64,000 bases of DNA from Spirochaetes bacterium ADurb.Bin133 (GCA_002070605.1 MWDO01000001.1:107193-171192), one strand, 5' to 3'; shown: positions 34,264 through 43,090, numbered from the stretch's first letter. The notes: generated by a model not told the origin, from the sequence alone. A program made the numbers and translations.

Positions 34264-36964
34264 ATTATTGTTTATAATCTCGTTTTTAATCGTCTCCGCC
34301 GGCGCTTTTTCTAACGAGCTTCAGGATTTTAATTTATCTTTGTCGTATTATAGAGACGGTTTTTATGAAATTGCCGAAAAGTCTTTTACGGAATTTGTAA
34401 ATAAAAACCCCTCTTCGACTTACAAATCTAAGGCGCTGTATTATCTGTCTTTGTCTCAAATAAAAATTAATAAGATAAAAGAGTCCGTCGGCAATTTATC
34501 AAAAATATCAAACGACAAAAATTTTGAATACTACAATGAAGCCGCTTACTATCTTATTTTAGGACTGTTCTTAACCGGCGAAAACGCCAAATCTGAAAGC
34601 GCTATAAAAAACCTGAATATCGGCTCGTTTTCAGAAGAGAGAAAGGAGAAAATATTATACGTCTCTATAGTTAATAATATCAACCTCAACAATAAAAAAG
34701 CGTCGCTTGCAAAATCCAAAACCTATTTCGAAACGACCGGATACGTAAAATACCGCTATGAAATCCAAAAATATCTGCTAAACTATTTTATAACGAACGA
34801 AGATTATCAAAACGCGGTTCAGATTTTTGAAGCCGCTCTTTTAGAAAATAAATTTCCGGAAACAGACAAAACTCTTCTTTTTTACAATTACGTTTTATCT
34901 CTGTCAAAATTGAATCGTTACGACGAATTAATATATTTCGTTAATAAATACGTAGACTTTTTCGACGACGATATATATAAAATATTTGCCGACGCTCTAT
35001 ATGAAACTAAAAAATATAACGAATCTATAAATATACTGAATATTATTCATAAAAACAACGGCAAAGATATGGATATAATAAAAAAAATTGCGGTCATATA
35101 TATAGAGCTTAATGATTTATATAAGGCGATAGAGACCGTCGAACCCTATTCCAACAATAACAAAGAGTTTATTCAGATGTTATGCGATTTGTACTACAGA
35201 ATTAATAATCCGGATAAGTGCCGTTACTATCTATCAAAACTGAGTTTCAACGAATTAAACGACGTAAATTTAAGAATTTTCTTTAATATAGCCAATTACT
35301 TTGATAAACAGGACGATATACTGCTTTTTTACGATAATATAGATAAAATCGATAAATTTAACTCAAACGACAGAAATCAGGTCTTATACAAAATCGCCGA
35401 AGTTCTTTACAACCGCAAGATTTACGATAAATGCGCTTTTATTCTCGACAAATGGCTAAAAGAATTTACCGACGACGTAAACTACGATAAGATGTTAATG
35501 ATGAAGGCGATTACTCTTAAAAACGATAAGCGCTACGAACAGGCGATAATAGAACTATCAAAAATACAAAAATTAAAAAAGAAGGACGCGCTTTATTACG
35601 AAAGTTTTGTCGAACAGGGGGAGCTCTACTTTACGCTGAGAGAATACGGCTCCGCTATAAATTGTTATAACGAATATTTAAATTCTAAAGATTATAACGA
35701 AAGAAAAAAAGAGGTACTGCTTCAACTTGGAAATTCTTACTACAACATCAAGAATTTTAACAATTCATACAGGACGTACGCCGAATATGCCAATATCTAC
35801 GGATATTCTGAAAATTTATACGTTAAGATCGCTAATTCTCTTATAAAATCCGAGAAATATGCCGAATTATTGAACTATTTCTCCGATAAAACCGGCATAG
35901 GAGATTATTGCCAATATATGATCGTTTATTCTAATTACAAATTAAACAATTACGCAAAAGTCGTTAACTTTAAAGAGATTAATAAAAATTCGGCTTACCT
36001 GTTAGACGCTTTGTATTTATCCGCGCTTAGCAGGGCTCAAAATAGATATTTCGACAATATCGAAGAGGAGTATAACCAAATCAAGCGATATTTATCTGAA
36101 AAAGATCCGGTTAAATACGATAAAGTTGTCGCTATAAAAAAAGAGTATTTCAAATTATTTGTTAGATTAAATAAAATTTCAAATTTAGACAATTTTTTCT
36201 CTATTATAAATAGCGATATTATTTATTTTCAAGGATATACGTATGATAAAAATCTCTATTACGACGAGGCAAAGAGGCATTATAATATATTATTAAACAA
36301 CAAGCAATACAAGGAGTTATCCGAAAACGAGCTTAGCGTAATTTTTGATTTTTATAGAAATAATAACGACTTAGATTCCTCTTTACTCGTCGTAGACGCT
36401 TTACTCTCCAAACTTTACCATGAAAAATTTGTAACGGAAAAATTTGACATACTAATAGAAAAAAAAGAGATTAAAGCCGCCTCGGAAATTCTGAATAATG
36501 AAAAAACGAAAGCCTTTAAGGATTATTTTCAAGTATGTATAACGTTTGAAGAAAACGGCAATAAAAATGAGTATAAAAACGGGCTTGTAAAATTAATTAA
36601 TAATAAAAAAATTAATACGTACTTATCAAAACATATACTTTTAAAATACCTCAAATTTGAGTTTAACGACAATAACTACAATACCGTTTTGAAATACGTT
36701 ACAAAAATTTCGGACGAAGAATTTGTGAATTTATCGCCGGAGATCAAATATTTAGAGGGGCTATCGTATTATCAGATCGGAGATGAAAAAAGCGCCGTAC
36801 AGCTTTTTTTAAAAATGTTTTATATGTATTCTCAATACTCTTACTGGGTAGAGAAAGCCATAAGGCAGGTCGTCTCTATTTATTCCAAAAACGGAGAGAC
36901 GGAGAGAGCAAATAAAGCGATCGAGATGTTTGAGGATAAGTTTTTTAAACTGCGTTCGTTATAA
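34256..36964 (+). CDS. Large secreted TPR-repeat protein
   Basis: About 902 residues of tetratricopeptide-like repeats with many FYEIAEKSFTEF- or YEQAIIELSKI-type helix pairs from about residue 25 to the end. The N-terminus (TRLLFIISFLIVSAGAFS) is a signal peptide without a lipobox, so it is likely periplasmic. No ATG is available. TTG codons at 34250 and 34256 are in frame, and AAAGG at 34245-34249 spaces better for 34256. The start lies inside clpC, implying coupled translation. Lys, Asn, Tyr and Ile are unusually abundant. The stop abuts convergent rarA. Function unknown; an envelope scaffold is possible. Confidence 0.75.
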   Translation: MTRLLFIISFLIVSAGAFSNELQDFNLSLSYYRDGFYEIAEKSFTEFVNKNPSSTYKSKALYYLSLSQIKINKIKESVGNLSKISNDKNFEYYNEAAYYLILGLFLTGENAKSESAIKNLNIGSFSEERKEKILYVSIVNNINLNNKKASLAKSKTYFETTGYVKYRYEIQKYLLNYFITNEDYQNAVQIFEAALLENKFPETDKTLLFYNYVLSLSKLNRYDELIYFVNKYVDFFDDDIYKIFADALYETKKYNESINILNIIHKNNGKDMDIIKKIAVIYIELNDLYKAIETVEPYSNNNKEFIQMLCDLYYRINNPDKCRYYLSKLSFNELNDVNLRIFFNIANYFDKQDDILLFYDNIDKIDKFNSNDRNQVLYKIAEVLYNRKIYDKCAFILDKWLKEFTDDVNYDKMLMMKAITLKNDKRYEQAIIELSKIQKLKKKDALYYESFVEQGELYFTLREYGSAINCYNEYLNSKDYNERKKEVLLQLGNSYYNIKNFNNSYRTYAEYANIYGYSENLYVKIANSLIKSEKYAELLNYFSDKTGIGDYCQYMIVYSNYKLNNYAKVVNFKEINKNSAYLLDALYLSALSRAQNRYFDNIEEEYNQIKRYLSEKDPVKYDKVVAIKKEYFKLFVRLNKISNLDNFFSIINSDIIYFQGYTYDKNLYYDEAKRHYNILLNNKQYKELSENELSVIFDFYRNNNDLDSSLLVVDALLSKLYHEKFVTEKFDILIEKKEIKAASEILNNEKTKAFKDYFQVCITFEENGNKNEYKNGLVKLINNKKINTYLSKHILLKYLKFEFNDNNYNTVLKYVTKISDEEFVNLSPEIKYLEGLSYYQIGDEKSAVQLFLKMFYMYSQYSYWVEKAIRQVVSIYSKNGETERANKAIEMFEDKFFKLRSL

Positions 36965-38284
36965 CTATTTTTTATTTCTTATCGATTCAATTTTTTCGAT
37001 AATACTCTTCAATTTCTTCTCAAAACCGATCTCTTTTGGATTGTAATATTTCCTGCCCGAAAGCTCGTCGGGAAGGCATTTCATAGCGGTAATCCCTTCC
37101 GGGTAGTCGTGAGCGTATTGATACCCTTCGCCGTAGCCTATCTCTTTCATCAAATTTGTCGGAGCGTTTCTTATATTTAGCGGTATAGATAGATCGGGAT
37201 AGTTTTCTACGTCTTTTTTAGCGGAATTATACGCGGCATATAGCGCGTTGGACTTTGGCGCCAGCGCGTTGTACGCGACGGCTTGGACGATAGATAAATT
37301 TGCTTCGGGCATACCAAGATGAGAAATCGCCTCTTTTGCCGCGATAGATACTATCAGCGCGTTTGGATCGGCCATACCTACGTCTTCCGAACTAAATCTT
37401 ATTACCCGACGAATTATATATAGAGGGTCCTCTCCGGACTCGAGCATTTTTACCGCGTAGTATATCGCCGCGTCGACGTCCGAATTTCGCATAGATTTGT
37501 GAAGAGCCGAAATATAATCGTAATGAAAATCCCCTTTTTTATCGTAATTCGGAAGTCTCCCTTGAACGATCTTCTCTATTAAATCCTTATCAATATTTAC
37601 GGCGTTTTCGTTATTTTTCAGAAATTTTAACGACATCTCGATTATTCCTAAAGATCTTCTGGCGTCTCCCGACGATATGTCGATAATTTTCGATTTATTA
37701 TCTTCGTCGAGCGTTATAAAAATATTCTCGTTATTTTTCAAATACTCTATCGCTCTATCAATTAATAAACCGATATTATCGTCGCTAAGTCTTTTCAATA
37801 CGAAAACTCTCATTCTTGAAAGTAACGGAGATACAATTGAAAATGAAGGATTTTCCGTCGTAGCGCCTATTAATATCACCGACCCCTTCTCAACGTAAGG
37901 AAGAAAAGCGTCTTGTTGAGCTTTGTTAAATCTATGTATCTCGTCGATGAAAATAATCGTCCTAACGCCGCTGTTGAAGAAAACCTCCTCCGCCTCCTCC
38001 ATCATCGTTTTGACCTCTTTTATACCCGTAATAACCGCGCTGAAGCTTTTCCAAATGTTTTTGGTGTTTTTTGAAATGACGTTAGCTATAGACGTTTTAC
38101 CGGAGCCGGGAGGTCCCCATAAAATAAACGACGATAAATTGTCCTCTTTTATCATGTTGCTTAAAAGACTATTATCTTTAAACAACTCCTCTTGACCCAA
38201 TATGTCATTAATTAATCTCGGTCTCAGCTTTTCGGATAGCGGCATACGCGAATTGTCGTTAAATAGCGAGTTGTTGTCTTTCAT
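36965..38284 (-). CDS. rarA: Replication-associated recombination protein RarA (MgsA)
   Basis: A clamp-loader-like AAA+ ATPase that acts at stalled replication forks. Motifs: LRPRLINDILGQEEL, Walker A GPPGSGKTSIANVIS, Walker B IIFIDEIHRFNKAQQDAFLP with ATTENPSFSI sensor 1, and the C-terminal RarA part AVAYNALAPKSNALYAA. The longer frame starts at 38311, but GAGG lies just before the ATG at 38282-38284, so I use that start (439 residues). It follows truA after about 23 nt, on the same strand. Confidence 0.93.
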   Translation of the reverse strand: MKDNNSLFNDNSRMPLSEKLRPRLINDILGQEELFKDNSLLSNMIKEDNLSSFILWGPPGSGKTSIANVISKNTKNIWKSFSAVITGIKEVKTMMEEAEEVFFNSGVRTIIFIDEIHRFNKAQQDAFLPYVEKGSVILIGATTENPSFSIVSPLLSRMRVFVLKRLSDDNIGLLIDRAIEYLKNNENIFITLDEDNKSKIIDISSGDARRSLGIIEMSLKFLKNNENAVNIDKDLIEKIVQGRLPNYDKKGDFHYDYISALHKSMRNSDVDAAIYYAVKMLESGEDPLYIIRRVIRFSSEDVGMADPNALIVSIAAKEAISHLGMPEANLSIVQAVAYNALAPKSNALYAAYNSAKKDVENYPDLSIPLNIRNAPTNLMKEIGYGEGYQYAHDYPEGITAMKCLPDELSGRKYYNPKEIGFEKKLKSIIEKIESIRNKK

Positions 38285-38307
38285 ATTTTTACCTCGAAAA
38301 ACATAGA

Positions 38308-39054
38308 TCAAACCTTGTTGTAATATACTTTTTTTAAAATTAACCCTTTTGGAGGGTAAGTAACGCCGGCGACTTTTCTCTCTTTTGATTCCAAAATCTC
38401 TTTTATCGTTTCCGGCGAACGGTTTTCTTTATAAAGATCCAAAATAGTTCCTACCATTATCCTGACCATATTTTGTAGAAAGGCGTTGCCAATAATCTTA
38501 CATACTACCAAATTTCCGTTTCTTGTAAAATCAATACTATCGACCCGTCTGATTTTTGTTTTATTTTGATCGCCCGAAGAGCAAAAGGAGGTAAAATCGT
38601 ATTCTCCAATCAGATACTTAGCGTATTCGTTTAATCTCTCCGTATCAAGATCGCCCCAATAAATATGCGTATAATACCTCTGATGTAGCGCCGATATAGT
38701 TTTATCGTTTACAATTTGATACCAATACTCTCTCGCGTAAGCCGTTCTACGGGAATTAAAAGAGTCCGGAACAAATTCGCAGTTATTGATCCTTATATCT
38801 TTTGGAAGCAAAGAGTTCAAGGCTAACAGCCAATTATTCTCCTTCATATTATTGGTCGCATGAAAATTTACCACCTGTCCTTCGGCGTGAACTCCGGCGT
38901 CGGTTCTTCCCGCGCAAATGATTGAAATTCTTTCGCTTTTTAATACGCTAGTTATTCCTTTTTTTAAAAAATCTTCAATCCCGTTTCCATTTTTTTGCGA
39001 TTGGAAACCGGAGTAGTCTGTTCCGTCGTAAGAAAGCGTCAATTTGATGTTCAT
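38308..39054 (-). CDS. truA: tRNA pseudouridine(38-40) synthase TruA
   Basis: Makes pseudouridine in the anticodon stem-loop of tRNAs. The 248-residue protein has LSYDGTDYSGFQSQ at the N-terminus and the catalytic aspartate in AGRTDAGVHAEGQVVNF (about residue 53), then FCSSGDQNKTKIRRV and FLQNMVRIMVGTILDL. The start overlaps the stop of the DUF2225 gene by four bases, so the two are co-translated. Confidence 0.96.
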   Translation of the reverse strand: MNIKLTLSYDGTDYSGFQSQKNGNGIEDFLKKGITSVLKSERISIICAGRTDAGVHAEGQVVNFHATNNMKENNWLLALNSLLPKDIRINNCEFVPDSFNSRRTAYAREYWYQIVNDKTISALHQRYYTHIYWGDLDTERLNEYAKYLIGEYDFTSFCSSGDQNKTKIRRVDSIDFTRNGNLVVCKIIGNAFLQNMVRIMVGTILDLYKENRSPETIKEILESKERKVAGVTYPPKGLILKKVYYNKV

Positions 39055-39914
39055 TGAATCTCTTTCAGCTCGTTTGAGACTATATCGTAGAAATCCTTAG
39101 ATTTTTCAAGAATTTCTTTCGGTTTGTTAATATTTGACTTACCCATGCCAAAAAGTTTGCCAAAATATAATTTTGCTTTTTCCAGATCTTTTTTTCTTCT
39201 TTCAGGATCGCTTTTATCTCCATAATAATACAATAATACTGCGTTCAAATACGTCAAACCGTCGTATCCGTAATCTTTATCAATATCAGGACCTAAAAAT
39301 TTCATATTTTCCATAATTTGTTCTTTTTTACGGTTAAGTTCGAAAGCCTGCTCGTACATAAATAGAGCTTTTCGATAAAACAACTCGCTTAAATAATCAA
39401 AATATCGGTTTGGTTTCTCTTTATTTAGGTCTTCGTATAAAAATGCGGCTCTAATTAGACATATAGCCTGTTTAATAACCGGAAGAAATTTTTTATTAAA
39501 ATACTCGTAACACCCCGCCGCTAACGCAAAACTTGCCGCTCCCGATTCAAGAGTCCTGTATTTAGAAAAATCAACCGGCGCTCCGCTAAGTTTATTTGCA
39601 TAATCGATTCTTTCGCTCGTCTGAGATTCGATTTTTTCAATATTTTCGCTCGGAACTTTATCAAAATCCATAGGCATAGCCGCGTAATAACAGGTCGGAC
39701 AGACCATAATCGAATAGACCAAAGGATAAATTTTACCAAAATTCGCGCTCGGTTTATAAGTCCTATGCAACTTATCGGTAATATCCCCGGCAATCAATCT
39801 TCCGCCGCTTGACATAAGCTTCTCATAAAAAAACATCTCTCCGCATATCGGACAAATAATTTTCTCTGTCGGAGTTATAAACGTAATTTTAGGTCTGATT
39901 CTATCGTCGCTCAT
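39051..39914 (-). CDS. DUF2225 family protein
   Basis: A 287-residue protein with the DUF2225 layout: an N-terminal metal-binding pair CPICGEMF, a DxxY-like stretch (FGKIYPLVYSIMVCPTCYYA, with a second CxxC), and a C-terminal helical region resembling TPRs (DPERRKKDLEKAKLYFGKLF). Four cysteines suggest a zinc ribbon. The function is unknown; the family is common in Firmicutes and spirochaete-like genomes. It lies between pdxJ and truA with a four-base overlap into truA. Confidence 0.85.
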   Translation of the reverse strand: MSDDRIRPKITFITPTEKIICPICGEMFFYEKLMSSGGRLIAGDITDKLHRTYKPSANFGKIYPLVYSIMVCPTCYYAAMPMDFDKVPSENIEKIESQTSERIDYANKLSGAPVDFSKYRTLESGAASFALAAGCYEYFNKKFLPVIKQAICLIRAAFLYEDLNKEKPNRYFDYLSELFYRKALFMYEQAFELNRKKEQIMENMKFLGPDIDKDYGYDGLTYLNAVLLYYYGDKSDPERRKKDLEKAKLYFGKLFGMGKSNINKPKEILEKSKDFYDIVSNELKEIQ

Positions 39915-39936
39915 ACGCCGTTCCTATTAATTATTT

Positions 39937-40668
39937 TTATACTTTACGTTCGGAGTTTCTTATTAAGGATTTCATGGCGCTTGTCGATTTTGCAAGACCG
40001 ACAAAAAGAGCTCGAGCAACTATCGAATACCCGATATTTAACTCTTCAATCCCGTCAATTTTACAAATTTCTTCCACGTTATGGAAGTTGAGTCCATGAC
40101 CCGCGCAAACTTTTATCCCCATCTCTTTTACCTTTTTAGAAAACTCTTTTATATCGCTAAGTATTTTGTTTTTTTCCTTAAAGTTTTTCGAATTAGCGTA
40201 ACCTCCGGTGTGTATTTCTACGTCGTCGGGAGCTAACGAACAAATTTTATCGATCAAACTAACGTCGGGTTCGATAAACAAACTTATCAATATGCCGTTT
40301 CTTTTTAATTCGTCTATATAATCCTTAATCTTATCGAAATTACCCGCAAGATTCAGCCCCCCCTCCGTCGTAATCTCTTCTCTTTTTTCCGGGACTAACG
40401 TAACCTTAACCGGCTTGGCGGCTAACGCCTTTTCTAAAACGTCCTTATTGCACGCCATCTCTAAGTTGACGTAAGTCGAAACGTTGTTATTCAACAAAAA
40501 CAGATCGTCGTCTCTTATGTGTCTTCGATCTTCTCTTAGATGAATTGTAATAAAATCGCCGCCGTTCTGTTCGATTATCGCCGCCGCCGCCAACAAAGAC
40601 GGAAAAAAATCGCCCCGGGCGTTTCTTAAAGTAGCGATATGGTCTATATTTATCCCAAGTTTTATCAA
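39937..40668 (-). CDS. pdxJ: Pyridoxine 5'-phosphate synthase PdxJ
   Basis: Condenses 1-deoxyxylulose 5-phosphate with 3-amino-1-hydroxyacetone phosphate to form pyridoxine 5'-phosphate. The 243-residue TIM barrel begins LGINIDHIATLRNARG and has FITIHLREDRRHIRDDDL, VTLVPEKREEITTEGGL, FIEPD and AGHGLNFHNV, all typical. The start codon is TTG, preceded by GGAGA. It heads the pdxJ-DUF2225-truA-rarA series. A pdxA partner is not in the window. Confidence 0.95.
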   Translation of the reverse strand: MIKLGINIDHIATLRNARGDFFPSLLAAAAIIEQNGGDFITIHLREDRRHIRDDDLFLLNNNVSTYVNLEMACNKDVLEKALAAKPVKVTLVPEKREEITTEGGLNLAGNFDKIKDYIDELKRNGILISLFIEPDVSLIDKICSLAPDDVEIHTGGYANSKNFKEKNKILSDIKEFSKKVKEMGIKVCAGHGLNFHNVEEICKIDGIEELNIGYSIVARALFVGLAKSTSAMKSLIRNSERKV

Positions 40669-40761
40669 AATATTCTCCGGATTTAAAAACGTTCTCCTTA
40701 TATAATACCACTATTTATTATTAAATTCAATGATAAATATCTCCGTTATTTTTTTATTTAA

Positions 40762-40886
40762 GACGCCGTCGGTTTTTGGGGAAATTTGACACATATGACA
40801 CCGAAAATAAATTGATACATATGCGTCAAATTTTAAATACGGCGCGCTCCATATGCGTCAAATTTATATCGGGGAGCGGCGCGACG
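40762..40886. repeat. Left repeat block of the hicBA element
   Basis: A CCGTCGGTTTTTGGGG end (40766-40781) is followed by TTGACACATATG (40787), a near-palindrome TTGATACATATGCGTCAA (40812) and an inverted CCATATGCGTCAAAT (40849), plus GC-rich GGGGAGCGGCGCGACG abutting the hicA stop codon. It has the same motif vocabulary as the array at 24642. Confidence 0.8.
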
Positions 40887-41111
40887 TTATAATTTAATAA
40901 AATTACTAGGATTAATATTCGCTTGTTTTAAAATAGCTTTTAATGTTCCTTCAGACATATCTTTATTATGTCTTGGTATAGTAGTAAATCTCATGGTATT
41001 TTTATTATACCATATTTCATGACTTCCTTCGGCTTGTCGGTAAAGTTCAAAACCGCATTTTTTAAGATTGTTTATAATTTCTTTATATTTATAACCTGAT
41101 AATCTACTCAT
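40887..41111 (-). CDS. hicA: HicA-type mRNA interferase toxin
   Basis: A 74-residue dsRNA-binding-fold toxin that cleaves mRNA when freed from HicB. It shows the family pattern: YKEIINNLKKCGFELYRQ, the catalytic histidine in GSHEIW (about residue 30), then TIPRHNKDMSEGTLKAILKQ and a final helix. It follows hicB with a single base between stop and start and no strong ribosome site of its own, so antitoxin-first translational coupling is likely. Its stop is directly adjacent to the left repeat block. Confidence 0.9.
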   Translation of the reverse strand: MSRLSGYKYKEIINNLKKCGFELYRQAEGSHEIWYNKNTMRFTTIPRHNKDMSEGTLKAILKQANINPSNFIKL

Positions 41112-41112
41112 A

Positions 41113-41337
41113 TTACATGCTTACAATAAGCGGAAGATCAAATTTTTCGTCAACAAAGGGTATATTTTTTTTAATATTTGATTGGGCTTCAAGTAATTTC
41201 TCGGCTACGTCCTTCGCTATTTTTAACAACTCAGATACCGTATCGGCTTGAACAACTAATCCCTGAATATCGTCGGACGTTCCAAGATAACAACCTTCGG
41301 GTAATTTTTCAACATGTAATAAAATTTTTTTTTCCAT
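41113..41337 (-). CDS. hicB: HicB-type antitoxin (short form)
   Basis: A 74-residue partner of HicA: the ILLHVEKLPEGCYLGTSDDIQGLVVQADT partial RNase-H-like fold that covers the toxin. It is the short form, without a C-terminal ribbon-helix-helix or HTH DNA-binding domain, so autoregulation by HicB is not evident. The frame extends to 41376, but AGGAAC lies just upstream of the ATG at 41335-41337, which I take as the start. It is transcribed before hicA. Confidence 0.88.
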   Translation of the reverse strand: MEKKILLHVEKLPEGCYLGTSDDIQGLVVQADTVSELLKIAKDVAEKLLEAQSNIKKNIPFVDEKFDLPLIVSM

Positions 41338-41404
41338 GATTGTTCCTAAAGTCTTGATGTTTGAAATATAATGCAATAATTTAAGAAAATCAATAATATT
41401 TTTT

Positions 41405-41580
41405 AATTACCCGTCGCCCCTCGATTTTGCGCCCAAATTTTTCGACAGGCTCAGAATGACAAGTCGAGGAGCGGCGCGGCGCATGCAGTTCCATATGTGT
41501 CAATTTTTTATCAGGGATCGCCGCGGCGAGTATAGCTCCATGTGTGTCATTTTTCTTTTCCCCCAAAAAACCGGCGTGGA
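41405..41580. repeat. Right repeat block of the hicBA element
   Basis: It contains two units in reverse orientation to the 24642 array: GAGGAGCGGCGCGGCGC with CCATATGTGTCAAT (about 41464-41505), and GATCGCCGCGGCGAG with CCATGTGTGTCAT (about 41516-41550). It ends in CCCCCAAAAAACCGGCG. The first 50 bases hold a different sequence, TTCGACAGGCTCAGAATGAC, unrelated to the rest, perhaps a second repeat family. Confidence 0.75.
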
Positions 41581-41602
41581 TTTTAAAAATCTAAAATAAC
41601 AT

Positions 41603-41631
41603 TTGACAAAAAGAGTTGTTTCAACTATACT
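41603..41631 (+). promoter_or_regulatory. Sigma-70-type promoter of the DUF4143 ATPase
   Basis: TTGACA (41603-41608), an exact 17-nt spacer and TATACT (41626-41631). This is the closest match to consensus in the window. The -10 is buried in a dyad (see next feature). Confidence 0.8.
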
Positions 41632-41676
41632 TGAAATTATGTGGATAAAATCACGAGGTTTCAAGTATGGTTGAAA
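41619..41676 (+). promoter_or_regulatory. Twin dyad operator over promoter and start codon
   Basis: Two copies of TTTCAA-N6-TTGAAA occur: one at 41619-41636, covering the -10, and one at 41659-41676, covering the ATG (41667). The ribosome site GAGG lies directly before the second. The centres are 40 bp apart, about four helical turns, and the two copies are also inverted relative to each other (CTATAC versus GTATGG). This suggests tight repression by a dimeric regulator, possibly through looping. The regulator is not identified. Confidence 0.65.
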
Positions 41677-42929
41677 TAATTGCAAAACATAACTTTTGGA
41701 ATAACGAAGAGATTAATACCGGATTTATAAGAGAGCGCTATCAATCTAAAATTATCTCTTATCTCGATAACTCTTTAGTAAAGGTCTTAGTTGGACAGAG
41801 AAGGGTAGGTAAGAGCTATATTATGAGAATGCTCATTGATTATCTTTTGAAGACAAGAGATATTAGTCCGAAAAATATACTCTATATAAATAAAGAGATA
41901 TATGATTTTGATTTCATTAATACGGCTCAGTCTCTTGATAATATCGTAAAAACTTATACCGAAACTATAAATCCGACGGGGAAAATATACATTTTTATAG
42001 ATGAAATACAAGAGATTGCAGGTTGGGAAAAGGTAGTAAATTCGCTATCGCAAGATTATTTGAAAAAGTATGAAATATTTATATCCGGATCAAACTCTAA
42101 TCTCTTATCAAAAGAGTTAGCCACTTATTTAAGCGGAAGATATATACAATTTGAAATCTTACCGTTTTCTTATAAAGAGTATCTTGATTATTATAAATTA
42201 GATAATACAAAGTCAAATTTTCTTGAATATTTAAAAAATGGCGGAATGCCTGAAACATTACGTCTATCCGGGAACGAATTAATAAGAAATTATCTTGAAC
42301 AACTTCTTAATTCAATTATTTTAAAGGATATAGTAACCCGATATAATATAAGAGACGCCGCGCTGCTTGAGCGACTCGTTTTTTATATTATAGATTCATC
42401 CGGTTCTCTTTTTTCGGTAAATAGAATTGTTAATTATTTTAATTCTCATAAGATAAAAACTAACAATGAAACCGTTGGGAATTATTTAAAATTTATAGAG
42501 GATACTTTTTTCATACACAGTCTTGAAAGATATGATATCAAGGGGAAAAGTATATTAGCGTCGGATAAAAAATATTACCTCAACGATACGGGATTTAAAT
42601 TCTATTTGACCTCGTCTTTTAATATGAATATTGGTCGATTTCTTGAAAATCTTGTTTATCTGCATCTCAGAAGATTTCATTATCGGATATTTATTGGAAA
42701 AATTGCTGAAAATGAAATTGATTTTATCGCAGAAAAGGATGGCAATAAAAAATATATTCAGGTAACATATCTTCTTTCTGATGAATCGATAATTAAAAGG
42801 GAATTTGGCAATCTTTCGTTGATAAATGATAATTACGAAAAAATAGTTTTGTCTTTAGACGACGTTGAAATGGGTAACCTAAATGGAATAAAACATATGA
42901 AAATCTGGGAATTTCTATTTTCAATGTAA
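41667..42929 (+). CDS. AAA ATPase with DUF4143 nuclease-like domain
   Basis: A 420-residue protein of the AAA_14/DUF4143 group. Walker A is GQRRVGKS (43-50), Walker B IYIFIDEIQEI (about 109-119), followed by the family signature SGSNSNLLSKELATYLSGR. The C-terminal DUF4143 domain has a PD-(D/E)XK-like pattern (FLENLVYLHLRR, NEIDFIAEKDGNKKYIQVTY) with the usual lysine replaced, as is common in this family. The biological role of the family is unsettled. Its codon use is more AT-rich than flanking housekeeping genes, and repeat blocks lie on both sides, consistent with an accessory gene gained by transfer. Confidence 0.88.
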   Translation: MVEIIAKHNFWNNEEINTGFIRERYQSKIISYLDNSLVKVLVGQRRVGKSYIMRMLIDYLLKTRDISPKNILYINKEIYDFDFINTAQSLDNIVKTYTETINPTGKIYIFIDEIQEIAGWEKVVNSLSQDYLKKYEIFISGSNSNLLSKELATYLSGRYIQFEILPFSYKEYLDYYKLDNTKSNFLEYLKNGGMPETLRLSGNELIRNYLEQLLNSIILKDIVTRYNIRDAALLERLVFYIIDSSGSLFSVNRIVNYFNSHKIKTNNETVGNYLKFIEDTFFIHSLERYDIKGKSILASDKKYYLNDTGFKFYLTSSFNMNIGRFLENLVYLHLRRFHYRIFIGKIAENEIDFIAEKDGNKKYIQVTYLLSDESIIKREFGNLSLINDNYEKIVLSLDDVEMGNLNGIKHMKIWEFLFSM

Positions 42930-42973
42930 TTAAAAATAGTAAAAATTGTTTGGTTAAGAATTTTTTCTTTTTT

Positions 42974-43056
42974 GTACCCCGTCGGTTTTTATCGAGGAGC
43001 GCCGCGACGCATATGCGTCGAATTTTCTTTTCCCCCCAAAAAAACCGACAGGGTAC
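42974..43056. repeat. Complete short TIR element (copy 4)
   Basis: Ends GTACCCCGTCGGTTTTT and AAAAAACCGACAGGGTAC are near-perfect inverted repeats, extending outward into CTTTTTT/AAAAAG. The interior holds GAGGAGCGCCGCGACG and the perfect 14-bp palindrome GACGCATATGCGTC. At 83 bp it is the shortest complete copy. The rest of the 42930-43262 gap is AT-rich with no gene. Confidence 0.8.
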
Positions 43057-43090
43057 AAAAAGTATTTATTCAAATTTAATTTAATAAATC

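Larger units (their letters stand above)
40762..41580. mobile_element. Putative TIR-bounded element carrying hicBA
   Basis: The left end at 40762 (ACGCCGTCGGTTTTTGGGG) and the right end at 41560-41577 (CCCCCAAAAAACCGGCGT) are imperfect inverted repeats of each other and match the ends of the small elements elsewhere in the window. Between them lie core-motif units, hicA, hicB and more motif units. This suggests a toxin-antitoxin pair captured within, or inserted into, an element of this family. No transposase is present and no clear target duplication was found, so the boundaries are inferred. Confidence 0.5.

Noticed and set aside
41407..41460. Additional gene or RNA before the hicBA right block
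   Set aside because: TTCGACAGGCTCAGAATGAC looks like a common dispersed intergenic repeat, but only one copy is present here, so nothing more can be claimed.
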